A stretch of DNA of 64,000 nt, from NCBI GenBank assembly GCA_029718625.1, contig CM056377.1, positions 110,098,407 through 110,162,406 of the forward strand, in the 5' to 3' direction. The position numbers and the translations under genes are program-made. This document shows positions 32,501-44,829 of this stretch, piece after piece. Source of the stretch: Synaphobranchus kaupii. Its lineage: Eukaryota; Chordata; Actinopteri; Anguilliformes; Synaphobranchidae. Position 1 is the first letter of the stretch. Each line of letters opens with the position of its first letter. The notes below the pieces were generated by a model. It had not been told where the DNA came from and made no database searches. It saw nothing but the letters and a program-made list of their open reading frames with translations.

Positions 32501-35500
32501 TAACTTCTGTATGTTCTGACCTCATGTGACCAACAGCATTCAGATACAACTTCACACATCCACACAATAAAGCCTCGAACTTGGGTTATTTTGCCGTTTT
32601 TTCTCCTTCCTCTTCTGCTTCTTCGTCTTCTTCTTCTTCCTATTTTTCCTGCCAAACTGCCTGCCTCCGTCGCGATGTTATCCAATGGGGAGAATTATTC
32701 TTTGAGGGTATGGTCCGTATATCTGCTCATCAAGCTTATCGCCCAATAAAAACACTTCATACTAATGTTTTTTAATGTTAATATAGCTAATGGCTTCTTG
32801 CTTTCCAAGAAGCTACTGTGGACTAATGGTTAGAGTTGCTGTCTCTCATGCAGAGGATTGTGGGTTCGAGCCCAGCAGGGCACATGCTTATTTTCCACAA
32901 CAACAATGTGCAACTGTTCAGTACTTTTCATTTATTAGACTGTTATTATTTCCACATTAACACATTCATGTATTTTTATTGCAAAGGCAAAAGAGGTTTC
33001 CAATATTAACTGTTCAATTTTTCACTTGTACCATATCACACCCTCCCCAAACCGGATGCTCGCTCTTGTCTGGTTTGGGGAGGGTGTTACGCTCTGCTCT
33101 TGCGGTCATGACTGACTGTGGAAACCGAACCTCAACGTAGCCTTGCCTCGGCCAACATTTCTTTATTCATTAATTTCTTCAATTCAGCTCTGTTCACTTT
33201 ATCCTTTTCACACATAACACAATGTCACCATAAAATTAACTACTAGGAAAATTAAGAGTTTACGATAATAGCCTACATTAAGAATTGATAATAGCCTCCT
33301 ATAAACTGCAAACTTTTAAGAGATCGGATTTATAAACTGCCAATTCCCCAAACATATCAGAAGAATCTCTGGTATGTACTTTCTTAGTAGTATCTATTGT
33401 TTCTTTCTGGCTAAGATTCCTGGGAAATATGCATTGTCCAATTAAGCTTGTTAGCCAACGTTACTGTTGCCAGAGAAACGTCAGTCTGCTTCTAGTCAGG
33501 AAGCAGATACAAGCTAGGCTACTACGAAGTGAATCAACATGCCTTATAGCCTACATTCATTACACTACAGAAAACTAAACTAAACCTAGCTGTCCGGTAC
33601 CAAAACATTTCCCGCAGGTAACGTTCTACACTACCGGAAAAAAAAGGCAAAAGACGTTTCCAATATTAACTGTTCAATGTTTCACTTGTAGCCTATTTCA
33701 CTTGTACTACAGCAACATGGTGAATGTCAGACCGACACTGACAAATGGCCTATATCACGTGACTTTACCCCTTTGGTCTTCTGGTTAGCGTCAAGCCTTA
33801 GTATTGCGAGTGATGTGGGTTCGTACCTCGCCTGGTTGATATAAAAGTGTAATTTCATTTTGGACTCAAACAGTGTGCACATGTTCTGGTTTTCTCATGC
33901 AAGAATGTTTTTTTATTGCAAAGGCAAAGACACGTTTACAATATTAATTGTTCACTTGTAGCCTGTTAAACAATTCAGTCACTGGACACCACGACAGTAA
34001 TGCAATAGGCTAGCTAACGTTATGGGAACAGGCATCCCATGGCCATTTGTCAAGCAAAGAAAAAAGTTTCAACGCAGAATATCATCTGGTTAACATCGCA
34101 TTCTTCCATTAATGTAAAAATGCCATTGGCTACATGTTTTAATCTCACACAATTGCCGACAAAAATATTCGTCTGTGTGGAGCGTGCTGTCCATTGCGCC
34201 GCGGTCATGTCTGACTCACGGTGGAAACCGAACCTTCAACGATCGCCTCGGCCAACATTTCTTTATTATGTCTACATTCATTTCTTCACTTCAGCACTGT
34301 TCAGTTTATCCTTTTCACACATAATACAATGTCACCATAAAATTAACTACTAGGAAAATTAAGAATTTACGATTATACATTAAGAATTGACGATAGCCTA
34401 CTATAAGCTGCAATGCCTTGAGAGATCGGGTTTATAAACCTCCAATTCCCTAAACATATCTGATTCATGGTTAGTCACTTTAAAAAAATGACTATAGCCT
34501 CCGAACATTGCTCTAGTCTACGCTACTCTGCAGACAATGTATCTTACTGCAAACACTTTTCATTATAATAATAATCAGAAGAATAATCTCTGGTAGGCTG
34601 CTTTCTTAGTAGTAGCCTATCTATTGTTTTCCTGCTGGCTAGGATTCCTGGGAAATATGCGATGTCCAATTAAGCTTGTTAGCCAATGTTAGTTTTGCCA
34701 GAGAAACGTCAGTCAGCTGCTAGTCAGGAAGCAAGTACAAGCTAGGCTACTACGAAGCGAATCAACATGCCTTATATACATCCATTGCACTACAGAAAAC
34801 TAAACTAAACCTAGATACATGGTACCAAAATATTTCCCGCAGACAACGTTAGACTACACTACCGGGAAAAAAACTGTGAAGGTATTATGCTGTGCTTATG
34901 AAGTTCGGCAGCTCGTAGCCCAGACATGGAAGCTTGGAGTTACGCATCCGACAAGCCAGTGTTGAATAGCCTAATGTTATTTCTATAGAATACTAATACG
35001 CCTATTTTACAACTGTATTTCCATATTTTAGGCTGTATATATTTCTTTCAGCTACAATGTGTTTGCGTCTAGCCTATTGTGCATGCATGTCTCCATATAG
35101 ACTTGGTTAATTAATTTAAATGCTTCTTCTTGATCCATAGTTCAGGTGGTGCTGTTCATTGTATTTCATTAGACATTAAATACAGCTAATCTACAAACTC
35201 TTTTAATGTAATTGTGGGCTATCGGTAATAGGAGAAATGTTATCATTCTCGTCAGTAGAGGGCGTTATGGTTACGCGAATGTCTGCATGCATTTATTTGG
35301 AATGCATGTACTATTCTGTATGCATGTCTCTCTCGATGTCATTATCTTCATGCATTGTTCATCATTAGTTAGCTACCAAAAATAAGTGATATCCGAACAA
35401 AAACGTCTCCGACGTAAAAAAAGCCAAGTTACTCACGCATAGCCTACAGAGCGCTGTCTATAAGTCCTTAATTCCAACTTGCAAAAACTAGGCCATTGAT

Positions 35501-38500
35501 ATCAAAATGTGGCCAAGTTACAACTAACAATATTGCCTATCGTAGCTCACACTAAATAAACTAGCTCTATTCCGAACAATGCTATCCAAACTTTCCTAAA
35601 TTATTTAATGCAACTTGGCCCTGTGTTTCACCATCTCAAGAGAATGTGGTCTGTATGAAAACTGTATGTTCCACATCAAACTGTAAAATGAGAATAATTT
35701 ATAGTGGAAATACTCTGATTCAGATACTCTGATTCAGTGTGAGCTACGATAGGCAATATTGTTAGTTGTAACTTGGCCACATTTTGATATCGATACTTTT
35801 AAAGGCAGGCCTAGTTTTTGCAAGTTGGAATTAAGGACTTATAGACAGCGCTCTGTAGGCTATGCGTGAGTAACTTGGCTTTTTTTACGTCGGAGACATT
35901 TTTGTTCAGATCATGTATACTCTCTCAAATGTTGCCATTTTTCCCCCAAGAAATATGCTCAGTCCACATTGTTCTAAAGCTTGGTATTATGTATACAGGA
36001 CTATTCCCACACTGTCATTTGAATTTCCAGAAAAAAAAGATCTGTACTTGTAACTCAGTGTCACTGTTAAATATGTTGATGATGTTTTTGTAGGTGCTTC
36101 GCTTTATGAAAGAAAAGAAACCTGAAGCTAGCCCTGGACTGGAACAGCAAGTGCAAAAGCCTCAACATCAACTGGATATGTTTGAGGTGATAAAACAATG
36201 TTACTGCAGCTAGAATTATCCCACCAACAAGGATGGGATGCCTTTACATTGTGTTAACATGGGGATGCTGTTTGGGTGACTGGTGACCTATGGCTGAGGT
36301 ATATTGGTCTCCTGCTTAACCAATTCACTACTTTGGTAGTGTAGAGTTTGGCTTTACCCTCAACTGTCAAATGTTTGTGCACTTTTGTATTGAACATTTA
36401 AAGACATAAAAATATGTCTTTAACCTTCCTATTATGTTTGGGTGTATATCACACAAAATATTTAAAAATATTTTTTTAAAATATATATATTGACCCATAA
36501 CAACACCTCAACAGAAATGGCAGTAAAATGCTAACATAAATGGAAGGTTAAATATAAATATAAAGTTAATGGTAAAACAAAAAAAAAGACAAACTCTGAC
36601 ACTTTATTTTTGAATTTATTAAACGACCTCTTTCCTTTTTTAAAATGATCCTCCTTTTTTGTTCTTTGGCTTGTTAGAATTCAATAAAGACCCAGTCTGA
36701 TCACGTTAAGTGTCATAGTGCTTAAATAGTGCTTAAAGATACGTCTGTTATAATAGAAATCGCAAATGGCATCATCAAAGTGATTCATTTCAGTTGGATT
36801 TGCATATGTATTGTATATATTTAGATATGTTGGTGAGATATTTTTTTTAAATGGGAAGAAACTGAAAGTTTTATGCCTTGCTTGCATTTTCTGTAAGGAA
36901 ACCATTTTACAGTGTCTCAACATATTGTATGCACCTGTCTCCAGTCTCTCCACCTTCACAAAGCTGCCAAGGACATTCATGCTGTATTCAGCAAACTGAT
37001 GTCTGAACTCAACAGAAAGGATGCCCCATATGCACTGAGCCTGGCAAATCGCCTGTATGGAGAGCAGTCTTTCAACTTTGAGGAGGTAATGTCCTTTGTT
37101 TAATGTTTCTTTCTTACATTTTGTACTCAAGTTGCCAGTTCTTGTAAACACTTGTAAGTGCACATATGCCCAGTGGACATAAGACATGGGACCAAGAGAT
37201 TCTTTCAGGATTGTTCAAGTTGGGTTTGACACACACCCCCCCCCCCCCCCCTTCAAGAGTTTAATGGAAACTACATCTATTACTTCTATGATACATGTAG
37301 CATATAGCATATTACTCAAAGTTGTACAAAATCAGAAGCTGTTTCAATCTGCAAAGCAATTTCTTTCTGCACTTTGTGTGTTGTCTGTTGCAATTGCTGT
37401 TTCCAGAAATTGCACTTTGACCTTTTGTATAATACCTTTCTCAGTACACAGTTCTGTTGCTGCTTTTTTGCTGTTCCTGGAACACCAACAGCTTAAAGAA
37501 AACATGTTAACATATTGCAGTTTTGTTCTACATTATTGAATGGCTTTTTTCTATTAGTTTTGTTGGTCCCTTGTGAACCACTCAGTTAGTAAGACAAAAC
37601 AAATTGCAGAGAGTAATCATGACTCATCACACAACAGTATGATCCTTATATGTTATTGCCATTTTGATTTCTGACTGAGATTTTGACTTCAATGGGGTTT
37701 TCCAGTAAGATAAAAGATATATGAATAAAAATAATTAGATTTTCCTCCAAAACATTAATTATGAGATTATCTATTGTCTCTTGGAAATAATAACTCATTT
37801 TTACATGAAAGTCAGACTAGAACACAGGGAACAGTTAAACCTTCACCGTCTTTGTGAATCTGTAGAAATACATTCAGGACACAAAGAAGTTCTATCAGGC
37901 ACAGCTGGAGACCGTTGACTTCATATCAAATGCAGAGGTTGCCAGGGTGAACATAAACAGCTGGGTGGAGAAGCAGACTCAAGGTAAATGCAGTTACAGA
38001 CACATCTCCAGCTGCAGGAAACTTTCATTTGAAATGTACAGATATTGTTACTCTGTCCTGCGTATTCCACTGAAATGATCATGAAGAGGAAGGTTGCTTT
38101 CTGTTACCCGTTTTACGTAGTTAGGTGTGTTTGTGAAACCACACCTTCTGTTACTCTCCATACTTCTTACTATTCCGCCACTTCCTTTTTTCTCATCTTT
38201 ACACCATTCACACCATCAACACCATTCATACCTCATATTATACCTTTATACACCCTCGATGTTGCTATTACTTTTTACCTTTATACCATACACTTTTTCA
38301 GATAATTGACTTTTATCGCCAAAAAAATGAATGGGGGTCAATGGGCACATTTTGAAAAACTGATGCAATAGAATGTGGATGCTGTAACATATTACACTGC
38401 TTATGACATCACAACGCCTTCCTCTAAACACTATTATGGCCTAACTGTGGCGGCTACCTCTGGGACATACATATATAATTCACCTCCTACTGTCAACGCG

Positions 38501-41500
38501 GCTACGTCATAGACGGTAACCTCTATGACGTGTTCTTTGGGTTGAATGAGGTTTATAAATAAAGAACGCAGCTGCGTTGCAGCTAGCTCGACCAGGAAAG
38601 AAGTCTCAGTTTGGTAATTTCCCGCACTCCTTCATTGGTGACCCCGACGTGATTTGAACACGCAGCCTTCTAACAATACTATCCCAGATGCTTTGACATT
38701 ACCTTGGTGTGCTTTCATTACAATTCATTAGTTCATCATTTCCAGGTTCTTTTGACTACTTACCACAAAATACATCACCGTATATTAACAGTTTCACCAT
38801 CTGTAGACCCCTTTATATTGCAGTCCCACTTCATACCATTTCCACCTTTTATTAACCACCTCACACTATACCATATTTCCATCTTTCTATAACATTTCCA
38901 GTAATTGATACCACTCTGAAGCAACCACACCTACAATATATTTAGGAATTGTTAATCTAGTTTCACTATTGTTTAGTGTGTGGTAAGAAAAGCTTTACAG
39001 ACATTGTCTATGAAACAAGAACCAATCTAAAATGGTTATAGACATGCTTAACGTGTAGCTAATGTTGTGTATACTCAAGACATTGTATTGAACTTATGTT
39101 TAATTGAAATGCATAGATACAACATGGCATGTCTATTTCACTGAAATGATGACGCAGTGGAAGCTTATTAAGCTATTTCAAGATTTTTCTGCTTTTCCAG
39201 ATAAGCAGTAGCCTAATCTCTCCATCATCCTTAGTATACAGGATATCTGGCACCTGGTGGCTTTCTATGTTGTTGAAAGCTTGCATTGTAGTTGTTGAAG
39301 GTTCCATTTGTAAAATATTTCACACACCTTGAAGATGAACCACGCCTGCATTATTCAAAACATAATGCATTATATCTGTAGCTGTATTTATCTTACTAAA
39401 TATTATTGTGTGACAGAGTGCCTTTTGTACATCTCCACTGAATTATGCTTTCTTGTAGAGAAAATCAAGAACTTGCTGATCAAAGGGGATGTTGACCACA
39501 TGACCAGACTGGTGTTGGTGAATGCTATCTATTTTAAGGGTGACTGGGACAAGAAATTCAAAGGGTCAGAAACAAAGCAAATGAAATTCAAATTGAATAA
39601 GGTAACAGCTCATGCTTAATCAGTTTCTATATTAGTGTTTCACTGCGAAACAAGTCAGGTCTGTGACCTAAACTGACTGTGACCTAAACTGACTGTGACA
39701 TAAACTGACTGTGACCTAAACTGACACGGAGGTTTTTTTTCCTCTGTGATGTTCAGGCACATGTGCTGTGTAATTTCTTGACATAAGTTTCCTAGGTAAT
39801 GTCTATGAAGAACTGATTCCATATTGAGCATGAGTGCTCTTCTCTTGTGTGAGTGCTCTTCTCTCCATCTCTTGCCCCCCCTCCTTCTGTGTCTCTCTCT
39901 CACTCACTCACCCCCACAAACATCAAAGATAAGCCAGTCTTTTTCATAAATGACCCCCCCCCCCCCACCCTTTCTCACACATTAACCCAATCAGGGCAGG
40001 GATGCCCTTCCTGTGGAGAAAGAGGTATTTATAACAGCTGAAAGAAAGAAGTTTGGTCAGTTGGAGTTGGTGAACAAGTTTGGCCTCTTTTATTTTTGTG
40101 CTGGTGGTTCCTTGTGCGTTTCCTTTCGCTCCTGTTCAGCTGGATAATTAGTAAATAGGCTACATGTGTAACCTTACACGTAGCATCGCATACCGCCTGG
40201 GTGTTGATGGAATGGGATCCCGCACATAGCTAGCCTACGTACGTAAGAGCGTACTCTGCTGGTGCAGAACCCCAGGAAATCCAAGGTTCACCGCAAAATC
40301 CAGTTTTACCCGTTCTTGGCTGAGAGGTGTGATGGGGACTTGTGATGGGGGAATGTAGGCTATTCATTGGCATGTCGGACTAGGCTTGAGGTACGTAGCT
40401 GCATGGCTGAATTCGCAAAAATAGTATAATCCTATTACCGTTAATTGGTCATTTTATAGCAACGGGGAGTGCATATAGGGACAGCAGGAATTTGTCTCCA
40501 GCTCAGCTGCCAGGAGATGAAAGAAAGAAGTTTGTTAAAAACCTGGTGGGATAAATGCAATATAAGGCAGCATTCCCCTTCGCTGAGGGACAGGTATGTA
40601 GTCCTTGACTGATGGCCCCTTTATTATTATGCATTTTTTCATATAGCCTACATAACATGCTTGTGCGCACCCCTGTGTGTTACAGACAGGAGGGTGTACG
40701 CACGTTGTGCACACGCCTATGTAGACGCACTTATATTGCGCCATTAAAATAAACAAATTTAAACAACTGCGACATGACTTAAGACCAGGTTTGTGGTGGT
40801 TTTAGCACAGTCGCTTTCTGCTGGCTCAAGATAGGAATGCGCCAAACATTATCCTGGCCACACCTTATCTTAAGACCAACCCGCCCAGTACACTTGCGAT
40901 GGGTGCAACTTCACTTGCTATTTAAACAACGTGAGCTCTGGACACTAAAATAACAACTGTGCAGGTCTGAAACTAGCAAAGACACTTGCGTTTGGGTTAC
41001 TGCCGCTTAGCGCCGGGTGTAAGGTAGGGCCCAAGGTGTTGTGCCTGCTCTCAGTAACCATGGGTTCCTCTAAGCAAAACACTCATTTCCCTGCAGAGGA
41101 CCTGCAGAAAAGTTTAGCTGACACCTGAGTATTGGTACACTGTCCACTGCAGTGTTGCTTACACAGAAATGATCTGCATGAAAGAGTTGTCAGAAGTAAA
41201 CCTTTTGCATACCACTCTATTCTTAGTTTACAATCTTAGCAGTACTCGCATTATAACATCATAATGAACTATCTCCAATTGTGTGAACATTCATTTACAG
41301 ATGGTCTTGCATTTTCATAAAGTCATCTAACTTTAATAGGTTTGTGGCTATTATCTGAGTTGCACAAAAACAGATTGACATGAAGAAGCATAAATCTTTG
41401 CTTATGGAACTGTAGCTATTATTGGTTCATTGTATGCCTTGATATTGTACATTTATTGCAAAGTGTATCTGAAAGTTCTGCACATTTTCAGAATGAAAGT

Positions 41501-42258
41501 AAGCCAGTGCAGATGATGCAACAGACGGACACGTTTGGTTTGGCGACCATTCCGGAGGTCAATTGTCAGATTCTGGAGATGCCTTACAAAGGTAAAGAGC
41601 TGAGCATGCTCATTCTACTGCCCCAAGAGATTGAGGATGGCTCCACAGGGCTTATGAGGGTAAGTTAATTTGGTGTACAGCAGCTTAATGGCTTTGTCAT
41701 CTATAATAATGCCTACAAGACAATCAAAACAATACTCAGTGGATTCAAACTTGGCAGAGTATAAGAATATGTGGTATGTTATATTATATTCTAAAGAGTT
41801 TTAATCCCTCACTCATAATTGGAGCAATGACTTATTTTCTTATACAGTTGGAAAGGGAGCTCACATATGAGAAGCTCATTGAGTGGACACAGCCTCACAT
41901 GATGGAGAATACTCGGATAAAGGTGGCTCTGCCCAAGTTCAAGATGGAAGAGACCTATAGCCTGAAAGACATTCTAGTCAGTTTGGGCATGAAGGATGCC
42001 TTCGATGTGTCCAGAAGCAACTTCTCTGGCATGTCTCCCAGCAATGGACTGGTGGTGTCCAAAGTGGTGCACAAGTCCTTTGTGGAGGTGAATGAGAAGG
42101 GCACAGAGGCCGCTGCTGCCACTGCTGCCATCATGATGATGCGAGGTTTACCTATGCCACCACAAACTTCGTTCATCGCAGACCATGCCTTCCTGTTCTT
42201 CATCAGACACAATCCAACTCAGAGCATCCTCTTCTATGGGCGTCTCTGCTCCCCTTGA
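29501..42258 (+). CDS. serpinb1l: Serpin B copy 2, complete: leukocyte elastase inhibitor-like
   Basis: Coding exons: 29501-29668, 36094-36186, 36945-37085, 37866-37983, 39459-39601, 41492-41659 and 41848-42258, all with AG/GT borders and matching phases (168, 93, 141, 118, 143, 168 and 411 bp; 413 codons). Sizes 168, 118 and 143 are those of vertebrate ov-serpins. There is no signal peptide (starts [17 protein letters not shown]), so the protein is cytosolic/nuclear unless released unconventionally. The 31-codon exon (36094-36186) is the helix C-D loop exon, making it longer than the ~379-residue SERPINB1. Conserved parts include [40 protein letters not shown] (hinge) and FYGRLCSP. By hinge counting the P1-P1' pair is Arg-Gly, which predicts inhibition of trypsin-like serine proteases by the serpin trap. 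All introns carry repeats or are short. The poly(A) signal is at 42544-42549. Confidence 0.9.
30407..32011 (+). mobile_element. Sleeping Beauty-type Tc1 transposon (1605 bp, inactive)
   Basis: CAGTTGAAGTCGGAAGTTTA at the left and its complement (gatttcaactg) at the right, TA on both sides (30405-30406, 32012-32013), and inner direct repeats (gtcagaagtttacatacac near 30611) show the IR/DR design of salmonid-type Tc1 elements. The empty target is preserved at 38236-38250 in the related repeat. The transposase is fragmented. Confidence 0.9.
30790..31778 (+). pseudogene. Tc1 transposase, several frameshifts
   Basis: The N-terminal helix-turn-helix region begins near the ATG at 30794 but is frameshifted. 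RALVQ-like and [20 protein letters not shown] (from about 31034) give the second DNA-binding helix. [10 protein letters not shown] (about 31210-31240) holds the first catalytic Asp before a stop. [20 protein letters not shown] (31554-31613) is the third block, where the usual Glu (NPIE) is Lys. The C-terminal [10 protein letters not shown] is complete. Stops and the Glu-to-Lys change make it inactive. Confidence 0.85.
32585..32645 (+). repeat. Pyrimidine-rich TTC/CTT microsatellite
   Basis: tctgcttcttcg and tcttcttcttc runs in intron 2 of serpin copy 2. Confidence 0.8.
32816..32885 (+). repeat. tRNA-like sequence (SINE head or tRNA pseudogene)
   Basis: A-box-like ctaatggttagagt and B box gggttcgagccc at proper spacing. 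The cloverleaf arms pair poorly, so it is not called a functional tRNA. Confidence 0.5.
33776..33845 (+). repeat. tRNA-like sequence, second copy
   Basis: ctggttagcgt and gggttcgtacctc are A/B-box-like. It sits at the same place in the second tandem unit as the first tRNA-like sequence does in the first. Confidence 0.45.
35392..35913. mobile_element. MITE with ~160-bp terminal inverted repeats
   Basis: gaacaaaaacgtctccgacg at the left and cgtcggagacatttttgttc at the right. The arms continue for about 160 bp (for example gcctacagagcgctgtctat and its complement). A related half-copy is at 54482-54565. Confidence 0.85.
38122..38934 (+). mobile_element. AGGTGTGGTTG-ended repeat element, right copy
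   Basis: Left end aggtgtgtttgtgaaacc, right end caaccacacct. It carries an uninterrupted attatacctttatacaccc (the empty site of the Tc1 at 30407-32011) and the LTR/tRNA insertion at 38446-38669. It lies in intron 5 of serpin copy 2. Confidence 0.8.
38446..38669 (+). mobile_element. LTR followed by antisense tRNA-Trp 3' end, 5-bp target duplication
   Basis: CTAAC flanks both ends (38441-38445, 38670-38674); the related repeat near 32218 has one CTAAC and no insert. The LTR runs from TGTGGCGGC (38446) to ...CTTCA (38634), with a TATA-like tttataaataaag near 38553. From 38636 follows TGGTGACCCCGACGTGAT, the 18-nt primer site for tRNA-Trp. The next 16 nt (ttgaacacgcagcctt) continue as the complement of the tRNA itself (T loop, T stem, variable loop). 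No gag or pol and no second LTR. Confidence 0.85.
39660..39724 (+). repeat. 18-bp tandem repeat, about four copies
   Basis: ctgtgacctaaactgact-type units in intron 6 of serpin copy 2. Confidence 0.85.
40020..41033. mobile_element. Harbinger-like element, second copy (left end unclear)
   Basis: The right end (gcgccgggtgtaag.tagggccc) and internal blocks (cattccccttcgctgaggga, tgtgtg.tacagacaggaggg) match 15170-15636. It is inserted in the Tc1 remnant of serpin copy 2. The left terminal repeat was not found. Confidence 0.65.
41034..41220 (+). mobile_element. Remnant of the Tc1 shared with serpin copy 1
   Basis: Matches 5100-5275, then jumps to the right end (ttttgcataccactctattc) of the element at 6096. 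It shows an internal deletion of about 0.8 kb. Confidence 0.8.
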
Positions 42259-42671
42259 AGTCTTAAGCTCTGTGGTTTCCAGTTATAAACTCGAGTCTAA
42301 AGAACGGATATCTGTATGTTAAACCGCTCTGCAATGCGGTTTGCCTAAAAAGAATGTAATTGACTAAATCATGTTTCATTTTTATTTGCTTTGCAAACTT
42401 GGACAAAACTGCTGCTGTACATAGTATTCATTAATTCCCATTGTATCCTCTGAAGTTTTCTACTGGCTTAATACCAAATATTGTTTTTGCCTGTTCACTA
42501 AAAATAACATGCTATAACCAATATCACATTTCACATTTGTGAAAATAAAAGTTTGCTAATGTTTACTGTGTGGGTTTCTTTATTAACTTGATCAGTTTTT
42601 GCATCAGAGAAATACATTTCATGCACAGCTGGTACAGGCAGACTGCTAGTGCTCAATCAACTGGAGATGTA
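42259..42671 (+). other. 3' UTR and flank of serpin copy 2
   Basis: AATAAA at 42544-42549. Homology with copy 1 ends at about 42671 (caactggagatgt). Confidence 0.7.
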
Positions 42672-44829
42672 CGCTGTGTTCACACCGCGAGTGACTCGGT
42701 CATTGGGTCGCTCAAGTCCACTATGCTGAGGGCGTTGTGTTCTCTAAGTCAGCTCGTAGAGCCACACATTTTTGGTGAAGAGAATCAACAGCAATACACA
42801 ACATATCAGACTTATTTTCCATATAGCCTATTCTTTATGGTTATGTCATGACACTGATAATTATTATTTCTTCTACCTAGCTAGCGATATATCAGTCTTT
42901 CTCGCTAACTAGCTAGCAATCTCTATCTCTCTCACTAGATAGATATATACAGTTGCACTCAAGTGTGTCAGGGAGGTATGTGTGTAGAAAGATAGTGAAC
43001 AGCCTGTCCATCAGAAAGAGGATGAGTAAAGATAACCAGAATTTATGTTTAGCTGTGCTAGCTTTCTAACATTAATGCATTCACGTTATCTGCCATGTGG
43101 GGAAAAACAACCAACCTGCATAATCGCTTTTTAGATGTAATTTAAATCGTTGGCCTATTTCTTCATTACCTTTTCTTCATTTCCTCTCCTCTGAAAAAAG
43201 CCAATAAGTCTCATCAGTTTTTTACTTTCCATGCTTTAGCCTACATTGCACAATGCCATCTAAATGGAACAGTGCTTGTGTAGCGCTTTAATGCTCCCTC
43301 AATAACAATTGAAAGTACAACTAAAGTTCCGCTATGCTATAGTACATTAAAATCAGCTCCTGGGCAGAGCAACACAAACCGTTTACGGACCAAAAATATT
43401 CGGGGCTAGGCTCAAAACATTGGGGGCTCGAGACCCGATTGGCCTAATGATGCCCCTCAGCACTGAACAAGCTCCCACGGTAACTGCACAACCTGCATGT
43501 CTCACCTGCATATATGTATATAAATCTCACCTGAAATTCATGTATGAATGGTATTATATGTGAAGATGTCACTTTGGGCTTTATTATGTATGTGTATTGG
43601 TTTATATGTGTAATTATGTACTGACTGTGAAGATAAATTTCCTCTTGGGGGACCATAAAGAATCTAATTTAATCTACTTTACTTTCTCGTCCTGTCTACT
43701 CAAGAAGCATACTCAATAGTATGGAAGGGTGCTGATTCGGACACAGCCAAAGAAATGGGCACAAGTGTCACCATCTAGAGGGTGAAAGAGTTCCATAACG
43801 TATCCTTCACATGGCCCAAGAAACTGGTTTTATAACCGGTCTGATGAAGTCAATTGGCAACACCTGACCTGATAAGCATCAGGTGAACGTGCCTGTATGT
43901 GAGTACACTGCTGTCAAAGGTAGACCTCCCTCCCCTTCCTGGCATCACGCTTTACTTTTTTGGTAGTTAAGGTGTGGTCCATTTTGCTAGAGCACCAGTG
44001 TTCAAAATAAAATACAAATACAAATCCCTATTTACAGTTTACAGTATGTATCAGAATGTATGCTCTTGTTCGCTTTTTCTTGTTTTTAAATAATGTGTGA
44101 ACCTGTTTTGCCACGCAAAACGTTCTGCAAATAAGTTTGTAGCAAGTCTGGAATTGTGAAATACAAATGGTGGGTTTTTGCATGCACTACTGAGGTGATA
44201 TTGAATGGAGGTTGGATTTTGAATACAAAAAGGGGCAGGGGGGATATCACACATCTGCCAGAATTGTCTGACCATGGTATAATGTAAAGTGTAACATGCT
44301 TGCATCTTTAAATAGGACATTTTGTTTTCATATTTTAGAATATATAATGTGCCTAAAACACCATATAAAATTTAAAAGTGCATTACTTTGCATAGATTTT
44401 TATCAATGATGAAAACTACACGAAATTAAACAATAGTTAATGTGTGAAAAATCTAGAAATTGTTGAACGTAGCCATGAATAGTGTTTTCCGAACCAGTTT
44501 GAAGAGACTGGGTGTCATCACTGTCAACTTATTTACTTTCAAGTGTCAGCAGGTTGTATGTTACATTGCAAGGAAGTGGAAAATTCTAAGACAAGTTGGC
44601 AGAAAAAAGAAAAAAAAAACATAACTGGTTCGTACCTCCAAGGGTACCTCCAGGCTCATTTATTGGGATGGCAGGTATGCTATCTGCCAAGTTATGCTTG
44701 TTTTGTTTATCGCACCATTGTAAATCCCAGAAGGGCAGCTGTTTCTGAGATGCTGGACCCACCATGTCTGGCACCAACAATCATACCATGGTCAAAGTCA
44801 CTTGGATCACGCATCTTGCCCATTCTAAT
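42672..44829. other. Intergenic, unnamed repeats
   Basis: No gene is seen. At 43480-43676 the sequence ends in tttcctcttgggggaccata and aatctaatttaatct, like the 3' tail of fish LINEs. At 44725-44835 is the second copy of the dispersed repeat of 27540. The rest is AT-rich without recognisable content. Confidence 0.45.

Larger units (their letters stand above)
32816..34870 (+). repeat. Tandem duplication of a ~1-kb unit, each with a tRNA-like head
   Basis: Shared blocks: tRNA-like head (32816-32885; 33776-33845), ttattgcaaaggcaaa, caatattaactgttc, cggtcatg.ctgact...ccgaacct, acacaatgtcaccataaaat, gagaaacgtcagtc and gaatcaacatgccttata. The offset is 0.96-1.1 kb. The unit also holds a gcaaaag.cgtttcc motif that is repeated again at 33650. 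Confidence 0.7.

Noticed and set aside
32816..32885. Functional tRNA gene
   Set aside because: A and B boxes present, but the acceptor and T arms do not pair well and the anticodon loop is irregular.
36681..37187. 168-codon frame on the - strand
   Set aside because: Antisense shadow of serpin exon 36945-37085 and its introns.
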